Below, one piece after another: positions 34,181 through 46,789 of a stretch of DNA of 64,000 nucleotides. This stretch comes from Rhynochetos jubatus. Its lineage: Eukaryota; Chordata; Aves; Eurypygiformes; Rhynochetidae. The stretch is from NCBI GenBank assembly GCA_027574665.1, contig CM050666.1, positions 9,936,001 through 10,000,000 of the forward strand. The letters run 5' to 3'. Below the pieces are notes generated by a model. It saw only the letters and a list, made by a program, of their open reading frames with translations. It was not told the DNA's origin and did no database searches. Numbering within the stretch: position 1 is the first letter of the stretch; the number at the start of each line of letters is the position of its first letter. The position numbers were made by a program, and so were the translations under genes.

Positions 34181-37100
34181 TGGCTACTGAAGAACAATAG
34201 CGTGAGGAAAAAGCGAGGCCTCTTTGGCAGCTATAAGCCTGTTCAGGAGCTTTCATCTGACCCCTTTAAAATGTAGGGAAATACGTAAGGCACTCTGGGT
34301 CATAGCTAATAAAGCAGTGGATGGCCTGGCTGAGTGAAGCAGCTTGTGTAGGTCGGTACCCAGGGTGATAACCTTTAAAGCTAGATTTTTTTAAGTTCCT
34401 ATTTTAGTGCACCATGGGCTTTTTTCTTCAAGCTCAGAAAAAAATGTTCCCTGAAGGCCTAAAAATGTACTAATTTCTTACTGCACACTTCAAAACCAGG
34501 GACAAAACTGCACCAGAAGGCCTTCAGGCTGGATTGGCATAAGATGTCTCTCTGCTTTTGCTGGGGGTGGGTGGGAAAAGGATGGTATTTTGAGTTCGTA
34601 GTTTTTGGTCTACAGGCAATGCTGTCGGTTCTGCTCTGTCTTGCTTGTAACAAAGAATGGCTTTTCCCAGTCCTTGCAGTAGACCAGTGTCCATCCTGTA
34701 GCCAAACTGCCAGCGGGCCCATAAATTCCAGCTTTGCCTACTTGACTCTGTGTGTTCCTGACTTTTGAGCAATCCTCAGTGTTCTCTAAGTTTTATCTAG
34801 TGCTGCAGCTGGGATCAGGAAATTTCTACAGATTGAAGGTCAGCCTGCTGAAGAACAGCCCTGGATGAGATCAGAAGAAAAGGAACTTTCAGAAGATGCT
34901 TGTGATGTTTCATCTGCAAATCATGCTGCTGTAAAAGAAGAGGCAAAATGAAGAGTTAAGACAGAAGCTGCAGGTTTCCCAAGTTTGGTGATCGTCTTCC
35001 TCTCTTTCATTTTCCCTCTTATAACCCTGCTTCTGCATAACTTTCATTCCTGATTTGCTACTGCATTTATTGGCAGGGGATACCTCAGTGACTTTGGGGT
35101 CCAATTACTTCTAATTTACATCTGTGACTTTGAGATAAAGGAGTACTTTTCTCTAGTGAAAAGTTACCTTTTCACTTTTATTAATAGATATTCAGAGATG
35201 TCCAGAAAGTTAAGGAAAACTGGCTTTGTGCTAAAAATATAGATGGGGTGGAGAATTTGCCCTGCATCAGCAAAATAGCACCTGTGTGATTTTCCTAGTT
35301 ATTGGGACAGCACCATTTTTAATATTTGCTGCGTAGTGGTCATTTTCAACATGTAAAATAGCCAAGCTCTTTTCCATGTGAAATAAGAAAATTGTTTCTT
35401 AAATCGTTATGCAACTATATTAAAGATGTCCTAGGAGGGCTGGATGAGCATCAGGTTTTTGGGTTGTGTGGGAGAATGAATTGCAGCCTGGTTTGAACCG
35501 AAGGTTCAAACTCAAGATTGCAGTTGGGAGAACTTTTTTGCCTAGTACTAAGTTGCTGTAAGTGTAAGTCAAACGCCCCTTTAGGGTCATGTGCAAACTT
35601 GGGCAGAAATTCAGCTGGAATTAAACAGCTGGCCCGTGACTCTCCAGCGCCGGAGTGAGCATGGTGTGTTGGCTGCCCCAGCTGCCTGCTTTCCTGCTGC
35701 ACAAACCAACTGTCTTCCAGGAGGCTCCTCACAGACCCTGGGGAGGAGAGGAGGAGGCGTCGTTGTCTGTCTGTGCAGCCAGACATGTTTGTAAATCGTT
35801 TCCAGAGCTGAGTGTTGGCAATGCTAAATTCCAGTTCATAACACAGGCACTCGAATGTCTCCAGGCTTTCCAGTCTGGGCGGTTGCCCGCAGTGAGGTTG
35901 CAATGCTGGCTTGGCCTAAGCCACCCGCTTTCCCTGTAAGGTGGTCCCTGCTTGCTCCCCGCTGTCACCAGCGTGTGTTGGTACAGACTGTGGAGGGGTG
36001 CTAGGAGGCAGTCTCCAAGGAAGCATCTCATGGGTCTGCAAGGTAAGGTGAAGTAACTGCAATGAGGACTTGATGTCTGAGGCATGCCAGTCTGCTTACG
36101 GGGCGCTTGAGCCTAGATCAGTGGGTTAGTGCACCCCATTCCCCTGCTTGAAGATGTGGTGGCTGTCAGGGATTGTCCTGTCCACCACCTCTGGATGGGC
36201 CATCTCATGCCACCTTGTGATCTTATGGCTAGATGGTGTTGCGTGGGGTGCTGTGGCTGATGGGGTGTTTTCCCGGTCAGCCAAATGAAATCCCATGGTT
36301 GATGTGATGATATCTCTGGAGCTGTGGTTATGTATCTGACGTATGCATTCCCTGATCAGGCAGCTTAACTGGGACTGTTTCTTGCTTTTCTGGTTCAGTA
36401 TATGAGCCAAACTGGTATTTATGCACCTCCTTAACCTGCACATGGACTTCTGTTGACTAGACTAGACCTATTTGTGTTTAATTAGTTAGCTGCATCAGGG
36501 CTTGAACATCCACTGCCAGAAAGTAGCTTTAGGATTTTGCTGGCAGCTGACCCAAAGAAACCCATGTAATATTGGCTGTCTAATCCTGCCCCTTGAGGCC
36601 AGCCCTCTTCTCAAATTCTGTCCTGGGGGTAATCAGCACCTTGGGACATTACAAGACATGTCTGTCAATGATGAGAGCAGATAAAGTGGAACTTCCTTTC
36701 GGATTCCCATGGTTTGGACACTGGGTGGTGAAATGGGTTGAGTATACATGTGCACTAAATGCTTAAAGCAGTAATGTTAAAACAAAAATCCTGGAAGAAG
36801 GCATTTCTCAGGCATGGATGAAGAACTGTGAAGTGGAAGGGCTGCTCCTTCTTCCTTCATCTGCTGACCTCCCCCAGATGATAGGTGAAGGGTTTACCCT
36901 TCGTGTCCCCAGTTATTTGCTTCCGTATTTTATGGAGACTGTTTATTGTGCACTACAGGCTCCTCCATAGCTGTGTTCCCATGCCAACCATCCTCCAATA
37001 TGGTGTACACGCTTAGTGAAACAAAGCACCTTTAATCCTCAACCTTTGGATGTCTCCTGCACATTGGGGCCAAGCCTCCAAAGAGGAACCCTGCTGCTTA

Positions 37101-37233
37101 CAAAGTGGAGCTCCAGGTTCCAGTTAATTGGGCCCAGTCATTAAGGGGAATTCAGTTTATGTCTGCTGGGACTGTGAAGGGAGTGGGTTTTTAATAGCAA
37201 ATGTCTACAGTGTGTATTGCTTGTCCTCAGGTT

Positions 37234-37247
37234 AAAAAAAAAAAAAA
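37234..37247. repeat. Poly-A run
   Basis: Fourteen uninterrupted A residues, with no retroposon recognised beside it. Confidence 0.9.
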
Positions 37248-37369
37248 GGCAAACTTTCAGCAGAGAAGAAATGCTTCTAATTACTTGCCTTTGGCAGAAT
37301 GGCTGCCCTGCTCTTTAGAAGCTGTATTTATCTCCTCTAAGAACCAGCTCATTAGCTGTATTGCTCACA

Positions 37370-37415
37370 CAGATAATCAACAACATAATTAATAATTATT
37401 TATATGACACCCCTG
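37370..37415. promoter_or_regulatory. Short AT-rich motif cluster
   Basis: 'agataatcaacaacataatt' runs into 'aataattatttatatgacac'. It is dense in TAAT and GATAAT-type words over 45 bases. It could be regulatory or simply low-complexity. Confidence 0.2.
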
Positions 37416-40039
37416 GCAGAGGGCTTTGGATCACATAACAAAACATCATTTCCTTATGATCACTCAAGCATTTCTAACTCTTTTATCTTTTTTTTCTGCC
37501 TGTTCTTGACTTTCTCTGGCCATTCGTGCCAGTTTCTAATGTTTGCTGCAGGCTTTTGGTTAACTTTCTACCAAGTGTCTCCTCCTGTTTTAGAACCCTC
37601 CCTGAAGTCCCACTTGACCCACAGAGAATTTCAAGTGCTGGAACTATGTCACCATGCAGAGAAACCTGGGATTGGCATGAGCAGCCATAGCTCCTTTGAT
37701 TTCAGTTGCATCTATTTATACTGATTTTTTTGGACTTGTCCCTGTCTGCACTTGGAATGTCAAAAAGCAGGGTTTCTCTTGGTCAAGAGCTTCCCCTCTT
37801 CTGCATTTTTCCAGGCCAAAGCAGGACTATGGGATACTACATTTGGGCTACATCTAGGGTGTCTGTACTGCGGGGGTGTATTTCGAACAAAGTGTTCAGA
37901 CCCTGTTCCTAGGGTGGGATTTTCTCTAAGGCATGTCTTCAAAGAAAGCTAATCACCTTCTAGGTTTCCCTGGGGTACTTTGACCCACAATATGCAAGAT
38001 ATAGCTACAATGCCCTGACCTGCAAGGTGTCCCGCCAGGCAGCTTTCACTGTGTTTCACTGATGCAGTGAACTCTTGCAGCCGCTGGCATCAAGGATGAT
38101 GTGCATCAGAAATCCTCCAGTCAGATCCCATAAAGTCACTGGACACCTCTTTCTCTACAGAGCTGTCAGCCTGTGCTGTGCCTCCTTCTGCACAGCCTCC
38201 GTGCTCTTGCCCTGCTGTTTGGCATGGCAGAGTCATCGCCTTCCCACGCATGATGGTGACCAGCGCTCCCCTGTGTGAGTCAGGTCAGCAGAGTGCTGCT
38301 GTGGGCCAATGCTGGGGAGTCTCGGTCCCTGCCCAGCACAGCAAAGGAGCTGAGGGAAAGGGATGTAAAGCTGCTGTGAGCTGAGCACTTGGGGACAGCG
38401 TGACACCAAGAAGGGCGAAGGGGCTCACCAGATGATGGGAAAGAGAACATGAGATGAGGTAGCACCCCAGCAACTGGGCATTTGCAAGGTGTAGCTCACA
38501 CCATAGAGACACATTTCTTATGGAGCTGTTGCTGGAGAGAAAGTCAGATGTCAAAATCATTTAGGAAACCTTGAAGGTGTGTTTTGGATGGCCAGTGAGG
38601 GAGGGGAGGGAGAAGCCAGTGTCTGGTTAGAGATGTTCTTCCCATGCTCTAGGAAGGGTGTGCTTGCACAGAGGGCCTTTCTACTGAAGGAGCAGAGGAG
38701 GAGTGTGCATCTGAATGCATTGGAAAAGGTACGAGATCCTAAAGCAGGTTGTTATTGGTGTCTGATGCTGCCCTTTGCCAACAGAGAAAGATAGGTGTGT
38801 CCAGCTGAGGGAAGGGCACTCACCCATCTGAATGCCTGTCTTTGCAGTTGGGAAACCAATGAGACTTTGCCATATCTGCAAACCTCAGCCTGAGACTTGG
38901 AAACAGCGTTTGCTGGCACCATGGGTTGCTAAGCAGATGGGCTGCTGCGCTTGTACCCGCTGAAGTTTTTCAGAGAGGGTGGCTTTGGTGTGGCATTTCA
39001 GTAATTGTTGCCAGCACAGAACAAACAGAAGGAAAAGCATCTCCAGTTTCTTACCACCTGCTTCTCTCTCCTTGTAGCCCCCATCTGACACCGAAGTAAG
39101 TATTGCACAAATTGCATTAAGAAGAAAAAGAGAGAGAAAGCCCCCCATCCAGATTGATGGCAAAATGCAACAGGTGAAATTCTGGTGTGAGGAAATAGCA
39201 GAAAAATCTTAACTAGGCATGCTAAAGCTGCATGAGGGTGAGGCAGCTGAGTCACTACAGGGGAAACTTGTGGTACATATGGTCCATGAAGGAGACCGAA
39301 TGTAATGGTTTGAGCGTGACTTGCCAAAACATTTGTTGTTCCCTTTCTCTGTGGGCTGGTAACAGCTGGGATTGTGTAGTTGGATGGCCATGCTGCAGGA
39401 CATGCCATCCTGCCCTTGCCCACAGAGATGGGTTCTGCAGACAGCTGGGCAGCTCCTGTGGCATTTTCCTTCATCCTCTGTGGGCTCCCTTGGCTGGACC
39501 TGAGGAACCCAGTGGGTCTTCCAGTGTGGTTTTCTTCAAAAACTGCTCAACATACCCAGAGCAGGACAAGGGTTCAGTCTGTTGCCATTTTAAATGCTCT
39601 GAATACATGAATGGAATTGTGTCTGGCTTGAATGGGAGCAAATGAAATGCTTTTGAATGTCCTACCCTAAGGGTTGGTTAGGAAGCTCTTCTAATTAAGA
39701 TCTGAACCTGCAGTGCCGGTTCTGACCTCTTGTTTACTGATGCAAAATTTTACCTTTTTTTAACAGCTGAGATGTAGGTGCCTCTTTTTTGGTTAACCAC
39801 AGAGGGACCATTTGGCGCGTGACACAGCAGTGAAGCTGTATCGTGTCTGTGCTGTCCTGTCCTTTTTGAATGAAGTGAAAGAGTTGGGATAAGAACAACA
39901 CCTTGGAATTAAAATTAAAAATTGCCTAAAGTGTTTTGGGAATTCTTGTCTTCCCCATCAAGTTTTTACCTCCTTACTACTTGTGGCTTTTCCCTCCTTG
40001 TTAAAGAGATTATTCCCTCTGAAAAACGTGTTTTGACAG

Positions 40040-40096
40040 ACTGCTGAGGCCTCGTCGGCAAATCGGATACAAGCTGACTCATTTCTCTCAGTTCAG
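40040..40096 (+). other. Weak candidate exon, 57 bases
   Basis: Acceptor-like 'cgtgttttgacag' ends at 40039 and the strong donor TTCAG|GTGAGT starts at 40097. The segment is a multiple of three and open in phase 0 (TAEASSANRIQADSFLSVQ); a second frame is also open. It keeps three CpGs in a CpG-poor neighbourhood. No protein is recognised, and the polypyrimidine tract is short. Confidence 0.2.
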
Positions 40097-40689
40097 GTGA
40101 GTGATCCATCTCTCCTACTCATCGATTTTTCTGTCCTTGTGTTTTCAGATTTATGGAACTAGATGTATCAAAGAGCAAAGTCTGTTCCCAAACCCTTGCA
40201 AGATTAAAGTGGTTAGTATTTCATGTCTTCAGCACCCTCTTCTCCCCCTGTTCAAAAAAGAAAATTAAATCATTAGGCTTTAAAAGCTAATTACATTTAG
40301 CAACAGATTTCATCATCGCCAAGGGGGTCCGCATACCAAAACGGGGCTTTGTAGTGGCTTTTTTGTGTGTCCATCCACTCCTTGACATGCCTGTTAAAAC
40401 ACTTCCGTGGTTTATGAGCTAACAGGCACTGAGCAGATGGGAGAATTGTAAGTTACATAATTTTACTTCTTTTTTCTGTAAAATTTTCATCAGATCTCTA
40501 GCTGATGAAGAAAGAGACATACTGGGGAAGAAGGTGTGGGTGAAATGAGGACAATGTTGTCCCTGTACTTGGCCACATGGGTTGGTTTGTTTTTTGGAAC
40601 GCCTTTTCTTGCAGATGATCTGCCCATAAATATCTGCTGCGCTTTTTGGTGATATTGCCTCCTCTGCATTGTTTTTCCTGCCTCTAGTT

Positions 40690-40800
40690 TTGTGTGTGTG
40701 TGACCACATGAAGCATTTGGATCTTTCACTTTCCATCTGTAAAGCGGATAGAAAAACATATCTTCTCCTTCCTTCTTTGTTGTGACTACTTTGATTATAG
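40690..40800 (+). repeat. MIR-like SINE fragment
   Basis: 'tgtgtgaccacatgaagcat' followed by 'ttggatctttcactttccat' and 'ctgtaaagcggatagaaaaa' aligns, base for base at many positions, with the MIR core 'tgtgtgaccttgggcaagtc ... cctcagtttcctcat ... ctgtaaaatgggataata'. Confidence 0.62.
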
Positions 40801-41039
40801 TGCTAGGGTGGAGATTTTTCTTGCTGAGCTGATGAACAGGACCTCTGTGTCATTCCAGATGTTGCTAAGAAATAGGCTGGTTTAAGATATATTTTAAATA
40901 CCTTTATATTTCTGCTTCCTCTGGGAAATTTAGCTGCTGCTGCATCGCTGCTGGAGGAGTGAATGTGTGCCCTTTATCTGATCACCACTTCCCCCTTTCT
41001 CGGTCCTTTGTGGCAGCATCAAGTGTACACACTACGCAC

Positions 41040-41340
41040 AGCTGATGTTTGATATGTTCTGCTGAAAAGCTGAATGATGCATTACATTGTTGAGGTTGGC
41101 GTGTTTATCTGGATTATTTCGTGAACGTTTGGAGAAACAAAATCAATAACATTTATGTAACACTCCTGTCATCCACTTCAGCCTCTCCCTTGCAACTGTG
41201 GTTGATTTTCTTGAAATGAGTAATGAAATGTGTTTAATTGTATGGTACGATGGCCACAGAACAGCCGCTCCAAAGCTGTTCTGATCACCCCAATGTACAG
41301 TAAATGCTGAAGTAATTTTCCTGTGCAAATGAGCGTAAGT
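41040..41340. promoter_or_regulatory. Candidate conserved non-coding element with an inverted repeat
   Basis: A 300-base AT-rich, repeat-free island with retained CpGs ('ctacgcacagctgatg', 'ttcgtgaacgtttgg', 'ggtacgatggcc'). Homeodomain/POU-like words include 'gtttaattgtatgg' and 'ctgtgcaaatgagcg'. It contains a perfect inverted repeat CAGAACAGC (41257-41265) / GCTGTTCTG (41275-41283). This is the most enhancer-like block in the window by eye. Confidence 0.38.
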
Positions 41341-41344
41341 TAGG

Positions 41345-44300
41345 GCAGTGTCTTGTTTGTAAATGAGTGAATAGCTGTGCTGGTTTCATATTTTTACTGT
41401 CAGGAATATTATGCCTCTGAAGACATTGAGTCGCTGTGGCAGCTGTTTTGCTGTGCATCCTGTAGAGAAGGTCCCTAGCTGACAGTCATGGTGCTGCCAC
41501 TGAGTCATGCTGTGGCTATTCAGTAAACCAGATTTTCATTGTACTATAGGTCTTATTGGTCTAGTAAGCACTAGATAAACCTTAATTTTCCAAGTCTTAC
41601 TAGTTGATAAGGTTATTGAAAGCTTTCTCTCCTTTATTAATTTCCATACACTTACTCTGCCTCATGGTGCTGACCAAGAACAAGACGGGTATTTGTATTT
41701 CACTGGGGCTTCTCTCACTCGAAAGTTACACACCCTTTCTCATGCTAGTCCTAACTGAGTATAGACCACTTAAGGTTAAATGTTGTCCCTGAAGACACAG
41801 ACCTTTAGCAAGGTAGTTGCTTTCCACTGTACATCACTGTCTCCAAAATGAAGTCCTGACTCTCCAGAGTGTGATGTGCCATAGCAACAAGTTCAGGGAC
41901 TCTCTCTGTCCTGCAAGCCTTCCGTCTTCATCATGATGGACATGTTGTACTGATACATAATGGATTTTGGAATGTCTGCTCTAGTGTGTGGTGATGGTTT
42001 TTTTTTCTCTAAGCTTCTAGGAAGGAGGAACTGCTAAATTTTATGGGACATTTTATGCCTGATCAACTTGATGACCTGCATTGAGTAAGGGATGATTTCT
42101 TTGCCAAATACCAATTTAAATGTAAAGTACTGTGACTGCTAGCTTGGAAGTGTCTTGCCTGTTAGCTCATTATATAGCTTGCTTACTCTAATACTTTGAA
42201 AAAGCAATTTGGCATTGTTGTGGTCTCTTGCTTCCTTGCAAGTAGATTTTTTTAAAAAAAAAGTAAACAACATTTGATACAGAAGGGTCTTACAGATGTA
42301 AATTTAAGGGAAGATGATGATGGTGTTGCAGTCTGACCATTTGACTGCTGATAAACACCTTTGATTTTTAACCTGTTGGACAAAGTGTGATGAGCAGAAT
42401 TAAAGATTAAACCAGTGTGGAAAAGATGCAATAGCTTTGCTGAGGGTCAGGGGGAAATCTACCTGTAGGAACATTTTATTTTTGTCTCTCTGCCTTGCCT
42501 ATGGAGGAAACTGTCCTGTGCATGAGTGTATTTGGGTGCACTCTGCCATGGATGTCCATCTCGGGAGACTGCTGACAACTCCTCAGTGGAACAGAGGAGC
42601 AGAAACTTGAAGGGAATGGTGGGGTTTGGTTGAAAGACTTGTGTTGTCAGTGTTTTGTGCTTGCTTTGCATTTGAAGCAGCCAAGGGCCTGGAGAGGCAA
42701 TTGCCAGGACCTGCTCACAGGCTTGTGCTTGGTCACAGGGCTCCATGAAGCTTTGAAGGTGGGATTTTTCTGAAATGTGTGTCCTGCAGGATATCCATCC
42801 CTCTGCTCTTTTGAGCTCTCTCCTCATGTAAAGGTTCTCTGATGTTCCTCCTGGGGTGGTGGCATCTCTGTGAACATGCCAATTCCCTTGCATTTCAGTG
42901 AATATCATATCATTTTCTGTTTCCTCTTAACAGTAAGGTCCGTGTGCTCAAGGGGTGGGCTGATTGCTCATTTCTGGAGAGAGAAGGGACAAAAGCATCC
43001 ACCAGTCTGTATCAATGAAAGAATTTTCCCATTTTCTACTTAGGGATGAGCCATGGATCACAGACTTTATTTTTAATTTCATGCCTTTTCATTTGTGAGT
43101 TTATCTCTCCTGAAATTGAAGACAGAACTTCAGTAAGAGCAAAACTGAGTACATCATAGTATTTCTTTAGTTTGGTTTTATTTCTTTTCTTCTAATCTAA
43201 CATTTTTTTAAAAAATGAGTATTTCTTTTCACTTAGGTTTGTCTCATCAACTATAACTTTCCCTGGTGGCTGCCATGTGCAAAGCGGAAATCCCCAAATA
43301 AAAGAGCAGTGTCAGCTGAGGTCTGTGGAATTGTTAGCTCCAGCCCCATGAGGGACAACTGGAGGAACAAACAAATTTGCTTTGAACTTATCTCCCAGTT
43401 GCATGCTGGGAAAGGAGTGGAAACCCCAGCTTCATGTCCTGCTGGAAGAACGTAGTGGCGTAGTTGATGGAAACTGCACACTCATCTCTCCCTGTGGACC
43501 TTGACCCCCACAGAGACAGGGACTTTGCTCTTGCTTAGTCTTTTTGTGGCTGCATGGCTGGCTTAGTGCTGAGTCCCTCTGAAACCATCTGTTCTGTGTG
43601 GCCGTGGCAATATGCCCAAGAGGATGGGTGGTCTTGTCCCTTTATGCCTTAAAGAGTAGGGCCAAGTGAAGTAAGTTTTCCTTCACTGTAATAAGTGCTG
43701 CCTAATTAATTAATCCCTCTTGGCTTGCAGCAATGCATAGATCTTCTTTTTGTTCCCTCCCAGCTGGTCTGACCTCCTTCCTCAGAGGTAAAAGGAGAGC
43801 AATTTATTGCCAAAATCCACTGGAGTCAAACTACAGCTTCTCTCTGTGTGTTGGGGATTGTTCGTGCACAGCTGCGTACCACCCCCCCAGTCTGACTCCT
43901 GAGTGGTGCTCAGGGAGGGAGCAGTCTCCTCTAATTGTATTTAAATTGTGTGCTGCTGCTGTATTTATCAGTTTGTGCATGTGGCTGGGTTTGGAGTGAT
44001 ATTAGAAAGAGCCTTTGAGGTGTAGGAGTCATTAGGCGTGCTATGGGCTGTGCTAGGTTTCCCTTTTCCTCCCCGTCTTCTGCAGGAAACTGTTAAAGCT
44101 GGTGATTATTTTCCAACAGAAAGGTGTAAATTAACCCTTTGCCCTCTGCCTCCTACTTTGCCTCCCTGTTGGCTCCTGTAACTCACAAGCCTTGTCCTCT
44201 GCGCTCAGGGGACTCGGTGTACTACCAAGCGTGCAGTAGCTGCAGGGCTGCACGTGGGTGCTGTAGTATGAGCTAACTGGTGTGACTATAGGGGCTGTTT

Positions 44301-46200
44301 CATTGGCCTCCCCTCCCCATCCTGCCCATACCCATTTCAGTGGTGGTACCTGAACAGGAGGCAACCTGCTGTACCATGTTGTTTGTTTTTCACAGCACTT
44401 GCTCAGACTGGGGGCAGTGACTTTTTTTTCTTTCCATTGGCCATTTCTGAAAGATCTAAGTCAGTCTAGGAGAAATTAAAAGGAAATTACTGATTTGCCA
44501 AATCTTGCCAGCTTGCCAAGAGCAGCCACCTGAAGCCCTAAACTAGGGTGGGGGTAAACCAGAGTCACTTCAGCGGGGGTAGAGGAAATGCCCTTGGAAA
44601 CTTTTATGTTCCTTAAAGCTGAACACCTTTAAACCTGGATGGTTATCTGTGAAGTGGGATGTGGTAGAGGCCTGCAGATAGCTGGGATCCTGGATGGCCA
44701 CTCGCAGACGTGTGGGACAGTAGTGTGACACCTATTAGGTTGTCTGGGTTTGTCTTATGGGCTAGCAATTATTCTGGTTCCCCAAGCTGATACTGTAGGG
44801 TTTCTCCTCCTCAGTGACATATCTGTTCAAGCTATTGGGTTAGCCTGACTGTTTTTTCCTTTTTTCTGTGTTATATTACCTGTCTCAAAAAAAAAAATCT
44901 GCTGCATATGTCACTTTGGAATTGCAGCTAGCAGGGCAGGAGGTGACACGTGGCTGCAGTTCTCTCTTCTGCACAGAGCAGAGCATGCTGTGCTCTTACA
45001 GTTCATCTCTGCTGCGGCAGACAGCAAATGGTAAATAGACATGTTATTTTTTATCTTTTTCCCAGGAGGGACTGTACCACCAGTATGTTGTTCAACAGAA
45101 GTCTCTTTACATTAAAGAAATTATTAGAAGTTTGTTTCAATCTCAAGTGTGTCTTTGGCATTGGAGATAGTGGGGAGTTTATGTTCAGGTCATAAGTCTA
45201 CTAAGTGGATTTGTTTCCTAAAATAAATACATCACCCATCTATACTGAATTTTTTCAGTGACCCATAACAAAGTAAAACTCTTTCATAAATGAGGTAATG
45301 GTTGGTGTAGGTCAGTGATGTAGGTCTGTAATGAATCTCAGCCTGCCAATCATTTTGCTTTTCTTGGTCCACTCAGAGGTAATCTGTATACTGCAGCCTG
45401 AAAATCACCGGGTAGATTGCACTGAGGTCCAGTGACAGGTCAGGGAAGGCAGAGAGGCACAGATGAAATCAGATTACATATATTCTTGGCAGTACTCTCA
45501 GCTCTTTAAAGAGATTGTTGCTCATCTGTTTACTAGTTGTCTGTCTTCTGCTCCTGATTGCAGTGTAGGAGCATTTGATTATTATAGAAAAGATGTGGGA
45601 TATCATACTGAAGTAACTAAAACAGAGTGGGACTTGTTCTTGGCATGATCCAAAGCCTGCTAAAACTGAAATTCTGCTTTCATTGCTCAGCCTTGCATAA
45701 CGCTATCCTCCATAAGAAATGCTGTGTTGGAACATACAGAGTCTGGTGGGTGCGTGTAAAGAGCCACAGGCTAAACAAGCCTGTGCAGTATTTTCCAGAG
45801 GCTGCTTAAATTCACTTAAGCTCCTTGTGTAACTTTATTGCAGTTAGCCCAGCAGGAAGCAGCATGCTTCCCTTGCTGTGGTGGATCAGCTGCCCACCAA
45901 CCCATACTTCAGCTTGTGGGAACTGTGGCTGAGACAAGGGGAGCAGTGCAGGATCGCAGGCAAGTGGGATATGCTGCACATCTGAGAATCTGGTGGGGTC
46001 CAGGCATAACATACCTGTGGTCCAGACAGTTTCTGGATTCCCTGTCTTGGGTAGCTCTGGTTGAAAGCCTGGGTAACAGCAGTCCTGTGGCGAATGAGAG
46101 CAGGAGGAGTGCTTTCCCTGCATGCAGGCTGTGGTGCAGAATAAAGGGGCTGTGTAGGAGAGAGCTCTGCATCCTGCCTGGTGCAGCGTCACCATGAAGG
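41345..46200. other. Non-coding stretch, no gene recognised
   Basis: Frames such as 42459-42908 (minus, 149 codons) and the overlapping pair at 45812-46228 carry no domains and are opposed on both strands. Nothing retroviral, such as a primer-binding site or pol motif, is seen in the DNA left of the LTR at 46203, supporting its solo status. Confidence 0.5.
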
Positions 46201-46202
46201 TG

Positions 46203-46788
46203 TGTTGTGGTTTAACCTCAGCCAGCAACTAAGCACCACACAGCCACTCGCTCACTCCCCCCACAGCAGGATGGGGAGAGCAGTGAAGAGCAAAAGTGAG
46301 AAAACATGTGGGTTGAGATAAAGACAGTTTAATATGTAAAGCAAAGACTACACATGCAAGCAAAGCAAAACAAGGAGTTCATTCCCCACCTCCCATGGGC
46401 AGGCAGGTGTTCAGCCATCTCCAGGAGAGCAGGGCTCCATCACATGTAATGTTTACTTGGGAAGACAAACTCTGAATGTCCCGCCCTTCCTTACTCTTCC
46501 CCAGCTTTGTATGCTGAGCATGACATCGCATGGTCTGGAATATCCCTTTGGTCAGGCAGGGTCAGCTGTCCCAGCTGTGTCCCCTCCCAGCTTCTTGTGC
46601 ACCCCCAGCCCACTCGCTGGTGGGGTGGTTATGAGGAGCAGAGAAGGCCTTGACTCTGTGTAAGCACCGCCCAGCAGTAACAAAAACATCCCTGTGTTAT
46701 CAAGGCTGTTACCAGCTCAAATCCAAAACACAACCCCATACTAGCTACTGTGAAGAAAATTAACTGTATCCCAGTCAAAACCAGCACA
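46203..46788 (-). mobile_element. Solo LTR of an avian endogenous retrovirus
   Basis: Read on the minus strand it starts TGTGCTGGTTTTGACTGGGA and ends GAGGTTAAACCACAACA, keeping the TG...CA ends and the hallmark words of an LTR family common in Neoaves (from memory 'cctggtttcagctgggatag' to 'ctggctggggttaaaccac'). The polyadenylation region is intact ('attaaactgtctttatctca'), while the TATA region has decayed to 'cagcatacaaagctggg'. There is no primer-binding site or polypurine tract next to it and no clear target-site duplication. ERV class unassigned. Confidence 0.85.
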
Positions 46789-46789
46789 G

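Larger units (their letters stand above)
27935..40685. other. Non-coding stretch, no gene recognised
   Basis: The longest frame, 189 codons on plus at 29920-30489, begins with GTG. It lacks an ATG near its start, a domain or splice support. The 150-codon minus frame at 35451-35903 and the overlapping plus and minus frames at 38998-39645 are likewise unsupported. Listed separately: an old repeat at 28.3 kb, homopolymers, AT-rich islands at 33.4, 34.1 and 37.4 kb, and an exon-like segment at 40040. Confidence 0.5.

Noticed and set aside
35451-35903. 150-codon minus frame
   Set aside because: No domain or splice support; overlapped by several plus-strand frames.
38998-39645. Overlapping 158-codon minus and 137-codon plus frames
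   Set aside because: Mutually opposed frames with no domain; both look like chance.
45812-46228. Opposed 138-codon minus and 119-codon plus frames just left of the LTR, considered as possible retroviral internal sequence
   Set aside because: No gag, pol or env-like motif and no primer-binding site at the LTR border; the minus frame starts inside the LTR.
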